Assembly (NCBI GenBank): GCA_945861785.1
Contig: CAMAWD010000072.1
Coordinates: forward strand, 1 to 34,004
Length of the DNA: 34,004 nucleotides
Origin: Rhodoferax sp. OV413
GTDB taxonomy: Bacteria > Pseudomonadota > Gammaproteobacteria > Burkholderiales > Burkholderiaceae_C
Direction of reading: 5' to 3'
Below are positions 16,921-24,208 of this stretch, piece after piece. A model generated the notes under the pieces. That model saw nothing but the letters and a program-made list of their open reading frames with translations, made no database searches and was not told the origin of the DNA. Every line of letters begins with the position of its first letter. The first letter of the stretch is position 1. Both the position numbers and the translations under genes were made by a program.

Positions 16921-18504
16921 TCAGGCCAGATGGAACCCGGCATACCCCTGCGCCGCAACCGCGTCGCACTTCTGCACGTACGCCGGGAACCCCAGCAACG
17001 GCATGAACACGCGCACCTTGCCCGGCACATTGGCCCCCAGGTACCAGGAGTTGCAGCTCGGGAACAACGTGGCGCCGGCCACCGCGTTGACATGGCCAAC
17101 CCAACTTGCCTCGGCATCCGTTTCGGCCTCGATGCCGTTCTTGCCCTGTTCGCGCATCCACACCATGCAGTCGGTGATCCAGCGCACATGCTGCTCGATC
17201 GACACCAGCATGTTGGTCAACACCGACGGGCTGCCCGGACCACAGACCGTGAACATATTGGGGAATCCATGCACGGAAAGCCCCAGGTAGTTCAGCGGGC
17301 CAGCCTGCCATTTGTCGCGCAGGCTGAGCCCGCCGCGCCCGCGAATGTCGGGCTTCAGGAGGCTGCCGGTCATGGCGTCGAATCCGGTCGCAAACACGAT
17401 GGCGTCGACCTGGTGCAGACACCCTGCCACGCGCACGCCGCCGGGTTCGATCGCCTCGATCCCCGTGCCGGCGATGTCCACCAGCCGAACGTGTGGCAGG
17501 TTGAAAGTCTCGTAATACGCCGTGTCGACGCAGATGCGCTTGCATCCGATCGGCTGGGCAGGCATCAGACGCTCGGCGGTGGCCGGGTCGCGCACCACGG
17601 CGCGGATCTTGTGGCGCACGAACTCGGCCGCAAACTGGTTGGCTCCGGAATCGGTCAGGAGGTCGCCGAAAGCGCCGAGGAAGTTCAGGCCGCCGATCTG
17701 CCAGCGGCGTTCGAATGCCGCCTCGCGGTCGTCCGGCGTGGCCTGCCGGACCGGCTGGTCATTGCGCGGGTAACTTGCGCCGAATGCGACCATCGTCTGG
17801 GCGTTGCGCGCGCGAAAATCCGCGTAGTGGGACTTGACGTCAGCCTCCTGCGCAGCGTCGAGCGGCCGATTGCGTGCCGGCACGGAGTAGGTTGCGGTAC
17901 GCTGGAACACGGTCAGTTCCCGCGCCTGCCGGGCAATCACCGGGATCGACTGCACGGCCGAAGAGCCGGTGCCGATCACCGCGACGCGCAATCCGGTGAA
18001 ATCGACCGGCTCGTGTGGCCACTGGCCGGTGTGGAAAACTGGGCCGGCAAAACTGTCACGCCCCGGGATGTCGGGCAGGTTGGCCGAAGACAAGGGCCCG
18101 GTGGCCATCACCAGATGCCGTGCCTGCCAACTGCGCCCGCCATCGGCCGTCACCTGCCAACTCGACGATGCCTCGTCGAAACTGGCACCCGCCATGCGGA
18201 CGCGGAACACGATGTCGCGGCGCAGGTCGAAGCGGTCCGCCACGTGTTGCGCATAACGCAGGATCTCTGGTTGTGCGGCGAAACGTTCGCTCCAGTGCCA
18301 TTCCTGCTGCAGGGCTTCGTCGAATCCGTAGGAATACTCCAGGCTTTCGATGTCGCAGCGGGCGCCGGGGTAGCGGTTCCAGTACCAGGTGCCACCGACA
18401 TCACCACCCGCCTCGAGCGCCAGCGCACGCAACCCCAGCGCACGGGCGCGCTGCAACATGTAGATGCCGGAAAACCCGGCGCCAACGACCAGCAGGTCCA
18501 GCAT
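16921..18504 (-). CDS. Baeyer-Villiger-type flavin monooxygenase
   Basis: FAD/NADPH monooxygenase expected to insert oxygen next to a carbonyl, turning ketones into esters or lactones. The 527-residue product has the N-terminal FAD site VVGAGFSG, the type I BVMO fingerprints GGTWYWNRYPGARCD (37-51) and FAGPVFHTGQW (152-162; FxGxxxHxxxW), a second nucleotide site VIGTGSSA (176-183) and a late ATGFD motif. Length fits the cyclohexanone/hydroxyacetophenone-monooxygenase class. The ATG at 18504 has GAAGGGGG upstream; the open frame beyond it is the P450 3' end. It starts 13 bases after the P450 stop, so the two are almost surely co-transcribed. Substrate is not predictable from sequence reading alone. 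Confidence 0.9.
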   Translation of the reverse strand: MLDLLVVGAGFSGIYMLQRARALGLRALALEAGGDVGGTWYWNRYPGARCDIESLEYSYGFDEALQQEWHWSERFAAQPEILRYAQHVADRFDLRRDIVFRVRMAGASFDEASSSWQVTADGGRSWQARHLVMATGPLSSANLPDIPGRDSFAGPVFHTGQWPHEPVDFTGLRVAVIGTGSSAVQSIPVIARQARELTVFQRTATYSVPARNRPLDAAQEADVKSHYADFRARNAQTMVAFGASYPRNDQPVRQATPDDREAAFERRWQIGGLNFLGAFGDLLTDSGANQFAAEFVRHKIRAVVRDPATAERLMPAQPIGCKRICVDTAYYETFNLPHVRLVDIAGTGIEAIEPGGVRVAGCLHQVDAIVFATGFDAMTGSLLKPDIRGRGGLSLRDKWQAGPLNYLGLSVHGFPNMFTVCGPGSPSVLTNMLVSIEQHVRWITDCMVWMREQGKNGIEAETDAEASWVGHVNAVAGATLFPSCNSWYLGANVPGKVRVFMPLLGFPAYVQKCDAVAAQGYAGFHLA

Positions 18505-18517
18505 GCAGTGACCCCCT

Positions 18518-19786
18518 TCAGCCAGGAATCCGCACCGGCAGTTCGGTGAAACCGTTGACGAAGTTCGAACGCGAACGCACCGCTTGCCCAACAACTTCGA
18601 TCACCGGGAAGCGCGCAAGAATTTCCTGCCACAGGATCTTCAGCTGCAACTCGGCAAGCCGGTTGCCCACGCACCGGTGCACACCGAACCCGAAGGACAG
18701 ATGCTGGCGCGGACGCGCGCGGTCGATGATGAAGCTGTCGGGCCGGTCGATCGCAGCCGCGTCGCGGTTGCCCGACAGGTACCACATGATGACCTTGTCG
18801 CCCTTGCTGATCTTCTTGCCCGCCAGTTCGGTGTCCACCAGCGCAGTACGGCGCATGTGCGCCAAAGGCGTTTGCCAGCGAATGATCTCCGGCACCAGGC
18901 TGTCCACCAGGGCCGGGTTGGCGCGCAGCTTGGCCCATTCACCCGGGTTGTCGTGCATGGCCAGCAGTCCGCCGCTCATGGAGTTGCGCGTGGTGTCGTT
19001 GCCACCCACGATCAGCAGCACGCAGTTGCCCATGAATTCCATCGGTGTCATGTTGCGCGTGGCGGGGCTGTGGGCCAGCATCGATATCAGGTCGGTTCGG
19101 CGGGGTGCATTCACACGTTCGTTCCACAGGCGGGTCATGTACTGCGCCATCTTGCCGAGTTCGGCCAGCCTCGCCTTGGCCGCTTCCTCGCGGTCGCCAT
19201 TGCCGACGAAGAACTCAGGCGCCGCCGTGGCCACGTCGGACCAATAGGTCAACAGGTGGCGCTCCTCCAGCGGAAAATCGAACAGTGTCGCCAGCATCAG
19301 CGTGGTGAGTTCGATCGAGACCTTCTCGACCCAGTTGAAGGTCTCGTTGCGCGGCAGCCCGTCAAGCACCTTGCGGGTGCGTTCCCGGATCAGTGACTCC
19401 ATGGTCGCCAGGTTGCCCGGGGCGACGATCGGGCTGACCGCCTTGCGTGGTTCATCGTGCTGCGGCGGGTCCATCGCGATGAACATCTGCAGCCGCTGGT
19501 CCATCGGACGGTCCACGATGTTGATGCCACCCTGGCGCCAGTCGGAAGAATACACAGCGTGGTTGGTGTCCACAGCCATGATGTCCTGGTAACGCGTGAC
19601 CGACCAGAAATCACCGAACACCGGGCTGTGCGTGCGGTGCACCGGATCCTCGCAGCGCAGTCGCTCGAAATAGTGCCCGATGCTGCCGTCCTCGAACAAA
19701 CCGGGGTCGCTGGTGTCGATCTTGTCGAGCGGCACCGACTGGGCGCGCGCACGCGCCTCGTTGCTGCTCAGGCTGGCTGTGTCCAT
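18518..19786 (-). CDS. Cytochrome P450, CYP153-like hydroxylase
   Basis: Haem-thiolate monooxygenase of 422 residues, soluble. Visible are the I-helix GGNDTTRNS (261-269), ExxR as E300-I-I-R303, and the haem loop FGFGVHRCVG (365-374, Cys372). Long stretches (MFIAMDPPQHDEPRK, VSPIVAPGNLATMES, VSIELTTLMLATLFDFP) match what I remember of CYP153 alkane/fatty-acid omega-hydroxylases closely. CYP153 enzymes need a ferredoxin and a ferredoxin reductase, usually encoded beside them; neither is here. AGGAGG lies 7 bases before the ATG at 19786. The gene lies 19 bases after the ABC permease and 13 before the BVMO. Native substrate may be an alkane, cycloalkane or terpene. Confidence 0.9.
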   Translation of the reverse strand: MDTASLSSNEARARAQSVPLDKIDTSDPGLFEDGSIGHYFERLRCEDPVHRTHSPVFGDFWSVTRYQDIMAVDTNHAVYSSDWRQGGINIVDRPMDQRLQMFIAMDPPQHDEPRKAVSPIVAPGNLATMESLIRERTRKVLDGLPRNETFNWVEKVSIELTTLMLATLFDFPLEERHLLTYWSDVATAAPEFFVGNGDREEAAKARLAELGKMAQYMTRLWNERVNAPRRTDLISMLAHSPATRNMTPMEFMGNCVLLIVGGNDTTRNSMSGGLLAMHDNPGEWAKLRANPALVDSLVPEIIRWQTPLAHMRRTALVDTELAGKKISKGDKVIMWYLSGNRDAAAIDRPDSFIIDRARPRQHLSFGFGVHRCVGNRLAELQLKILWQEILARFPVIEVVGQAVRSRSNFVNGFTELPVRIPG

Positions 19787-19805
19787 AAGGCGCCTCCTGG
19801 TTGTC

Positions 19806-20564
19806 CTATTGCCATTTGAGGAGTGCTTTCTCCAGCCGTGTCATGCCGCGTGTGACCAGCATGCCCAGCATGGCGAGCAGCGCCAGCAGCCCCATCACCC
19901 CGTTCATGTTGAAGGTGGACTGCAGATACGACAGGGTCTGGCCCAGCCCGTGTTCGGCCGCGATGATCTCCGCGCCGACCACGCCCAGCATGGAGAAAAT
20001 CAGTGCCAGCCGCAATCCGGAAAAAATCACCGGCACAGCCCCGGGCAGTGTGACCTTGAAGAAGATCTGCCTGGGGGTTGCGCCCAGCGTGCGCGACAGG
20101 GTCACGAGGTCCTGCGACACGCCGCGAATTCCTGCTACGGTGTTTGCCAGCACGATAAAAAACGCCAGGCTGGTGCCGACCGCGATCTTGGAGCCGATGC
20201 CCAGCCCGAACCACAACAGGAAAAGCGGTGCCAGGGCAAAACGCGGCATCGCGTTGAGCACCATCAGGTAGGGGTCCATCGCCTGTTCGACCTTGGGGAA
20301 CATCACGAAGACGAGGCCCAGCGCCAACGCCGTGCTGCTGCCAAGCAGGAAAGAGATGACGGTGCCGCCGATGGTGTAACCCAGCTCCAGCCACAACTTG
20401 CGTTCGGTCACAAAACCGTTCCACAGGTAGGCGACGATTCCGGTTGGAGTACCAAAGAAGGTCTCGGGCAGCCATTGCTGGCGCATCACGAATTCCCACG
20501 ATACCAGGAAGATGGCGATGAAGATCGCATGCGGCACGATGGCGCGCAGGGTCAACCGGTTCAT
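19806..20564 (-). CDS. ABC transporter permease, NitT/TauT (SsuC/TauC/ThiX) type
   Basis: Inner-membrane subunit of an importer. The 252-residue product has about six transmembrane helices and the BPD_transp_1 EAA-loop LSRTLGATPRQIFFKVTLPGAVP, diagnostic of this importer class. The ATG at 20564 overlaps the ATPase stop as ATGA. The family imports sulfonates, nitrate, thiamine precursors, phthalates or similar small molecules, so substrate cannot be given. The following P450 gene begins 19 bases later. Confidence 0.93.
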   Translation of the reverse strand: MNRLTLRAIVPHAIFIAIFLVSWEFVMRQQWLPETFFGTPTGIVAYLWNGFVTERKLWLELGYTIGGTVISFLLGSSTALALGLVFVMFPKVEQAMDPYLMVLNAMPRFALAPLFLLWFGLGIGSKIAVGTSLAFFIVLANTVAGIRGVSQDLVTLSRTLGATPRQIFFKVTLPGAVPVIFSGLRLALIFSMLGVVGAEIIAAEHGLGQTLSYLQSTFNMNGVMGLLALLAMLGMLVTRGMTRLEKALLKWQ

Positions 20565-21334
20565 GTCATCACCTCGGCGGTATTTCCCAGGCCCTCTTCG
20601 AGTTTTTCCCAGACCCGGGCATAGATCTCCAGGAAGTGCTTGTCATGCTGCAGCGCGCGCACCGAGCGCGGGCGCTCCAGTTCTATGCGCATATCGGCGA
20701 TGATCCGGCCCGGCCGCGCGCTCATCACGATGACACGGTCCGACAGCGCAACTGCCTCGGCCAGGTCATGGGTGATGAACACCACGGTGCGGCGGTGTTC
20801 GCCCCACAGTCGCAGCAGCAGATCTTCAAGTTGCAACTTGGTCTGGGCATCGAGTGCGCCAAACGGTTCGTCCATCAGCATCACCGGCGAATCCAGGCAG
20901 AAGGTGCGCGCCAGCGCGCAGCGTTGGCGCATGCCGTGCGACAGCATCTTGGGGTAGTGTTTTTCGAAACCCTTGAGGCCCACTTCGGCCAGCAGGTCAC
21001 GGGCGCGCTGCATCCGCTCCCCTTCCTGCACACCGCGGATTTCCATGCCGTAGGCGGCGTTGTCCAGCGCGCTGCGCCAGGGCAGCAGGCTGTCGCGTGC
21101 CAGCATGTAGGCCACGTCCGGGTTGCCCACCGACGGCGTCTTGCCGAGCAGCGAGATACGCCCCTGCTGCAGCGGCACCAGGCCGGTAAGCAGGTTCAGG
21201 ATGGTTGTCTTTCCGCAACCGCTCGGCCCGACGATGGAGACGAACTCCCCGTCGCCCACGTCGAGCGACGCGTTGTCGACGGCGAGCACCTCGCCGAACC
21301 GGACCGTAAGGCCCGAGATCGAAATCGCAGCCAT
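20561..21334 (-). CDS. ABC transporter ATP-binding protein, NitT/TauT type
   Basis: Cytoplasmic ATPase of the importer. The 257-residue product has Walker A GPSGCGKTT (36-44), an ARDSLLPWRSALDNA Q-loop region where ARD replaces the usual Q-containing motif, Walker B VMLMDEPFGALD and the switch His in FITHDLAEAV. The signature reads LSHGMRQR where LSGGMRQR is usual, a Gly-to-His change in a key position. The C-terminus lacks extra regulatory domains. Start ATG at 21334 lies 4 bases after the binding-protein stop. Confidence 0.93.
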   Translation of the reverse strand: MAAISISGLTVRFGEVLAVDNASLDVGDGEFVSIVGPSGCGKTTILNLLTGLVPLQQGRISLLGKTPSVGNPDVAYMLARDSLLPWRSALDNAAYGMEIRGVQEGERMQRARDLLAEVGLKGFEKHYPKMLSHGMRQRCALARTFCLDSPVMLMDEPFGALDAQTKLQLEDLLLRLWGEHRRTVVFITHDLAEAVALSDRVIVMSARPGRIIADMRIELERPRSVRALQHDKHFLEIYARVWEKLEEGLGNTAEVMT

Positions 21335-21338
21335 GGAG

Positions 21339-22358
21339 TCAGGGCGCCTTGTCGTAGATCAGATCCGACAGCGGAACGGCGCGTTCGATCTGCTTGGTCG
21401 AGACCAGCAGGTCCAGGCCGGCCTGGACTGCCTTGCGGTCGATAGCGGCGCGGTAGGTCTTGGCATCTATCGCGCCACGCAGGGCCACCGCAAGGATCTC
21501 GTCGCCCTTGGCCATGTCGAACTTGAAAAACTGTGCCGCTATTTTGTTGACTTCGGCAAAGTTAGCCGGCGCGTTGATGAAGGCATCCGCGTCTTTCATG
21601 GCGCGGATCACGGCCTCGATCACATGCGGGTTCTTGTCGATGTATTCCTGCGCAAACACCTGCCCGTTGCCGCCGCCGTTCATGGCAAAAAGCTCTGCCG
21701 GTTGCGGGTCGACGGCTGCACGGTAGGCCACCTTGCAGGTCTTGAGCACCTCGCACATGGCGCCGACAGGCTCGAAGATCATGATCGCGTCGACCTGCTT
21801 GGACACCAGCGCGCCATAGGCGGTGTTGGGTGCCCCGACCGCGACGAAGGTCACATCCTCGGTCTTGATGCCAGCCTTGTTCAACATCCAGATCGTGAAC
21901 ACCTCGGTGGCGGCGCCACGCGCTGTGACACCGATCTTCTTGCCTTTGAGGTCAGCCATGAAGGCTGGATACGGCTTGCCGACATTGGGCGCCTCGACAT
22001 GGTTTCCCACCGCCAACAAAAGCACGTTGGACACCGCACCGCCCGAGACCATCTTCATCTTCGAGCCCTTGAGCACGGCGTTGTTCATCACCTCGGCCGG
22101 ACCCAGGAACGCGCTGATGCTGTTGGCCATCATGGCCTGCGCTCCCAGCGGGGCTGCCGGGATCATCTGCGTTTCGCATTTGATGCCGGCCTTCTCGCAG
22201 TAGCCCTTGGCGATGGCTACCCGAACCAGCATGTTGCCGATTCCGGGATAGTCCTGGAACTTGACCGCCTCGCCCTTGCCCTGCGCCTGCGCGGACGGCG
22301 CCGCCATCCCTGCCGCGATCAACGCCGCACCCAACCACCCGATGATTTTCTTGCCCAT
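21339..22358 (-). CDS. ABC transporter substrate-binding protein (NMT1/THI5/SsuA-like)
   Basis: Periplasmic solute-binding protein of 339 residues. A signal peptide (residues 1-25, MGKKIIGWLGAALIAAGM to AQA) is followed by an NMT1-like fold: YPGIGNMLVRVAIAKGYCEKAG, an IGVTARGAATEV anion-loop-like region and late EAVIRAMKDADAF. The ATG at 22358 is chosen over 22382 because AAGGAG lies 9 bases before it. The substrate class (pyrimidine precursor, aromatic acid, sulfonate) is open. Two readings fit the context: feeding the P450/BVMO, or supplying a base to the pyrimidine pathway next door. Confidence 0.9.
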   Translation of the reverse strand: MGKKIIGWLGAALIAAGMAAPSAQAQGKGEAVKFQDYPGIGNMLVRVAIAKGYCEKAGIKCETQMIPAAPLGAQAMMANSISAFLGPAEVMNNAVLKGSKMKMVSGGAVSNVLLLAVGNHVEAPNVGKPYPAFMADLKGKKIGVTARGAATEVFTIWMLNKAGIKTEDVTFVAVGAPNTAYGALVSKQVDAIMIFEPVGAMCEVLKTCKVAYRAAVDPQPAELFAMNGGGNGQVFAQEYIDKNPHVIEAVIRAMKDADAFINAPANFAEVNKIAAQFFKFDMAKGDEILAVALRGAIDAKTYRAAIDRKAVQAGLDLLVSTKQIERAVPLSDLIYDKAP

Positions 22359-22431
22359 TTTGTCTGTCTCCTTGTCGTTCATTGTTTACCCACCAACACA
22401 CCGCGAAACGCCGGACGGCGCCCGCGCCCGT

Positions 22432-23221
22432 TCAACTCAAAGAGGTCAGCCGGGCGGCCTGCACCCTGCTCTCTTTCGCCGTTACCGGCCGGCGCACGGC
22501 GCCCTGCGGCCTGCGCGCCGGCACGACGGTCATGCCCACCCGGCTTTCGTCTTGCACCACCGGCGCGTCCCTGACTCCCAGCGCGTGCAAAACGACTTCC
22601 TTGATCCAGAACCGGTAGTCAGGGCTTTGCTCGTTGAGCACCGGCGGCACGTTCAATATGCCCATCATCAGGATCGAGAACGCCATCTGGAATGCGACCG
22701 CGATGTTGCGCTTGAAAACCGCGTTGCCCTGCTCGCCATATTTGGCTTCGATGATCGCGCTGAAGTGCTCGACGACCCGCAGGCCGATGCGCTGCAGCGG
22801 CCGGATTGCCGGCTTGTCCCTCATGGACTTGTGTTGTACGGTGCTTATCAATCCGCGGTAGGCGACCACCATGTCGATCAGCAGGTCGACACACGACTCG
22901 ACGGTGCGCCGCGCCGACAGTTTGCCAACCGAGTCGGCATCCACGCGCTCGCGCGCACACTGCAGGATCTCTTCCTCCGCGGCGGCCATGACCGCCTGGT
23001 AGAAAGCCTCCTTGTCCGGGAACCGCGAGTAAAACGAGCCGACCGAGCAGCCCGCCATCTGGGCGAGCCCGGCGATCGTGGTCTGCTCGAACACACCCTG
23101 GTCCAGCAACTGGCAACTGGCGACCAGCGACAAGCAAGCGATCGCGGGTTACGCGGCTGCGTGCCTGTTTGGCAGGCAGCGCCCACAGGCGCGCGGTGCG
23201 GGTGGTGATCCTGATGGACAA
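22432..23221 (-). pseudogene. TetR family regulator, frameshifted near the N-terminus
   Basis: The N-terminus (from TTG 23221: KQARSRVTRDRLL, helix 1 of a TetR DNA-binding domain) and the rest (VASCQLLDQGVFEQTTI, GLAQMAGCSVGSFYSRF, the helix-turn-helix, then a 180-residue ligand domain) are in different frames. The break coincides with a 7-base imperfect tandem duplication at 23120-23133; taking out one copy joins the halves in frame as DRLLVASCQLLD, the expected spacing. A TTG at 23133 could still start a protein lacking most of helix 1. It is first in the leftward unit with the ABC importer, P450 and BVMO, and is followed after 73 bases by the binding protein. Confidence 0.82.
23120..23133. 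repeat. 7-bp imperfect tandem duplication breaking the TetR gene
   Basis: GCGACCA (23120-23126) is followed directly by GCGACAA (23127-23133). The two units differ at one base. Seven bases shift the frame by one, which accounts for the split of the TetR reading frame; dropping one unit restores it. Confidence 0.75.
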
Positions 23222-23240
23222 GGTGACGGATGGAAAAAAT

Positions 23241-23254
23241 TGAACCTGCGTTCA
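23241..23254. promoter_or_regulatory. Palindromic operator 1, TGAACCTGCGTTCA
   Basis: Arms TGAAC and GTTCA are perfect reverse complements around four bases. It lies two bases downstream of the candidate -10 of the tetR promoter and 20 bases before the TTG start, the classic place for autorepression by a TetR protein. A second copy of the same pattern is at 23383-23396. Confidence 0.65.
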
Positions 23255-23255
23255 G

Positions 23256-23283
23256 TTTATGGGCAGGTTCGCGCCAGCGTCAA
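23256..23283 (-). promoter_or_regulatory. Candidate sigma-70 promoter for tetR-ABC-P450-BVMO unit
   Basis: Read leftward, TTGACG (-35, 23283-23278; 5 of 6 to consensus) is separated by 16 bases from CATAAA (-10, 23261-23256; 4 of 6). The palindromic operator at 23241-23254 follows at once and would cover the start site. Spacing is one short of the ideal. Confidence 0.5.
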
Positions 23284-23293
23284 TATGGGGAAT

Positions 23294-23313
23294 CCCCGAC
23301 TCTTCGGGGTTTT
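23294..23313. terminator. Stem-loop with T run between the two TetR genes
   Basis: CCCCGA (23294-23299) and TCGGGG (23304-23309) pair around the loop CTCT, followed on the plus strand by TTTT. For the leftward rutR-like gene, whose stop is at 23394, the hairpin comes about 85 bases after the stop but lacks a T run in that direction. It may be a weak or bidirectional terminator that insulates the downstream tetR promoter. Confidence 0.4.
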
Positions 23314-23382
23314 CCCTAGCGAAACACCCGGTTTCCGCTGTTTGGCGTCACACGTGCGACAGGTCCACCGTTGGTCTCAAAC

Positions 23383-23396
23383 TGAACCGGGGTTCA
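23383..23396. promoter_or_regulatory. Palindromic operator 2, TGAACCGGGGTTCA
   Basis: Same TGAAC-N4-GTTCA pattern as operator 1, extended to seven-base arms (CTGAACC/GGTTCAG, 23382-23397). It overlaps the stop codon of the rutR-like gene and its centre is 142 bases from that of operator 1. It could be an auxiliary site for looping or cooperative binding. Confidence 0.55.
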
Positions 23397-24047
23397 GGTT
23401 GCCGTGCTCAGCACCGTCTTGAGCACCATGTCGACCAGCAAGGTCTCGGCGGCGGCGAAGTCCTGCTCCTCCAGTTGCGGTTTGCCCAGCACCAGGCAAA
23501 TCTGGCTGGCAAAGTCGGCATAGGCCTGCGTGGAGGCCCACAACACCACCATCAGGTGCGCCGCATCGACCGGCCGGCAGACGCCCTGCTCGGCCCAGCG
23601 GTTGAACACTGCAATATCGGCCTGCAAGGCCGGCAGGACGCGGTCGCGTATTTCCTGGGCAAACAGGGGCGCACCGGAGATCACTTCGTTGGCGTACACA
23701 CGCGAATCGAAAGGGTGCTCGCGCGAGAAGCGCAATTTGCCCGCGATGTACTTGCGCAAGGCCATTTCGGGGTCGTCGGCGTTGTGCGTGATTGCCTCCA
23801 TGTACGACAACCAGACATCAAGCACGCCGTGCAGCACCCGGCGGTACAGGCCTTCCTTGCTGCCGAAGTAATACAGGAGGTTCTGTTTCGCCGTGCCGAC
23901 ATCGCGCGCGATGTGGTCCAGTGACACGCCTGCGAAACCACGCACCGCGAACAGGCGCTTGGCGGCCTCCAGGATTTCCTGCTCCAGTCGCTCGCGGGTG
24001 TCGCTGCGGCTTTCCTTGACTGCAACGGGCTTGGCGCTGTGGGGCAT
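23394..24047 (-). CDS. TetR family regulator, RutR-like
   Basis: Predicted repressor of the divergent pyrimidine-degradation genes. The 217-residue product has an N-terminal helix-turn-helix domain (about residues 20-66: ILEAAKRLFAVRGFAGVSLDHIA, VGTAKQNLLYYFGSKEGLY) and a long C-terminal domain (FSREHPFDSRVYANEVISGAP, a region typical of the RutR branch, and WASTQAYADFASQI). In E. coli RutR senses uracil and thymine and binds TTGACCAnnTGGTCAA; a very similar palindrome lies in the shared intergenic region. ATG at 24047 has no clear ribosome site. The orthology to RutR is by recognition and context; the regulated pathway here is the reductive one, not the Rut pathway. Confidence 0.85.
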   Translation of the reverse strand: MPHSAKPVAVKESRSDTRERLEQEILEAAKRLFAVRGFAGVSLDHIARDVGTAKQNLLYYFGSKEGLYRRVLHGVLDVWLSYMEAITHNADDPEMALRKYIAGKLRFSREHPFDSRVYANEVISGAPLFAQEIRDRVLPALQADIAVFNRWAEQGVCRPVDAAHLMVVLWASTQAYADFASQICLVLGKPQLEEQDFAAAETLLVDMVLKTVLSTAT

Positions 24048-24101
24048 AGGCGTGCATGTTAGCCCTGAAAAAGTGCACCCGATGGCGCGCGTCTTGCTTG
24101 C

Positions 24102-24139
24102 CAGGGCTGGGGTAAACCCCAGTTGAATCGCTGGCCCTG
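24102..24139. repeat. Nested inverted repeats in the rutR-like/preT intergenic region
   Basis: CTGGGG (24107-24112) and CCCCAG (24117-24122) form a perfect 6-base stem with loop TAAA. Outside them CAGGGC (24102-24107) can pair instead with GCCCTG (24134-24139). The two structures are mutually exclusive at base 24107. It might be an additional regulator site or a leader structure for either gene. No known riboswitch family was recognised. Confidence 0.35.
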
Positions 24140-24161
24140 ATCCGGTTCAATACTGCTGATA

Positions 24162-24177
24162 TTTACCACTTGGTAAG
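24162..24177. promoter_or_regulatory. RutR-type operator TTTACCACTTGGTAAG
   Basis: TTACCA and TGGTAA are perfect inverted arms around CT (24163-24176). The 16-base site agrees with the E. coli RutR consensus TTGACCAnnTGGTCAA at every base except third, fourteenth and last positions, and the first two changes are symmetric (G to T in one arm, C to A in the other). It lies 31 bases before the preT start and about 115 from the rutR-like start, so one bound dimer could control both directions. Confidence 0.72.
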
Positions 24178-24208
24178 TTTTGTGACCGATCCCCGTGAAA
24201 GCCCCGCC

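Noticed and set aside
24101-24160. Possible TPP-type riboswitch upstream of preT (CCTGATCCGGTTCAATAC)
   Set aside because: The 3' part resembles the TPP core, but CTGAGA is absent, the P4/P5-type pairing fails (CCGG against CTGC) and the terminal AGGGA partner is missing.
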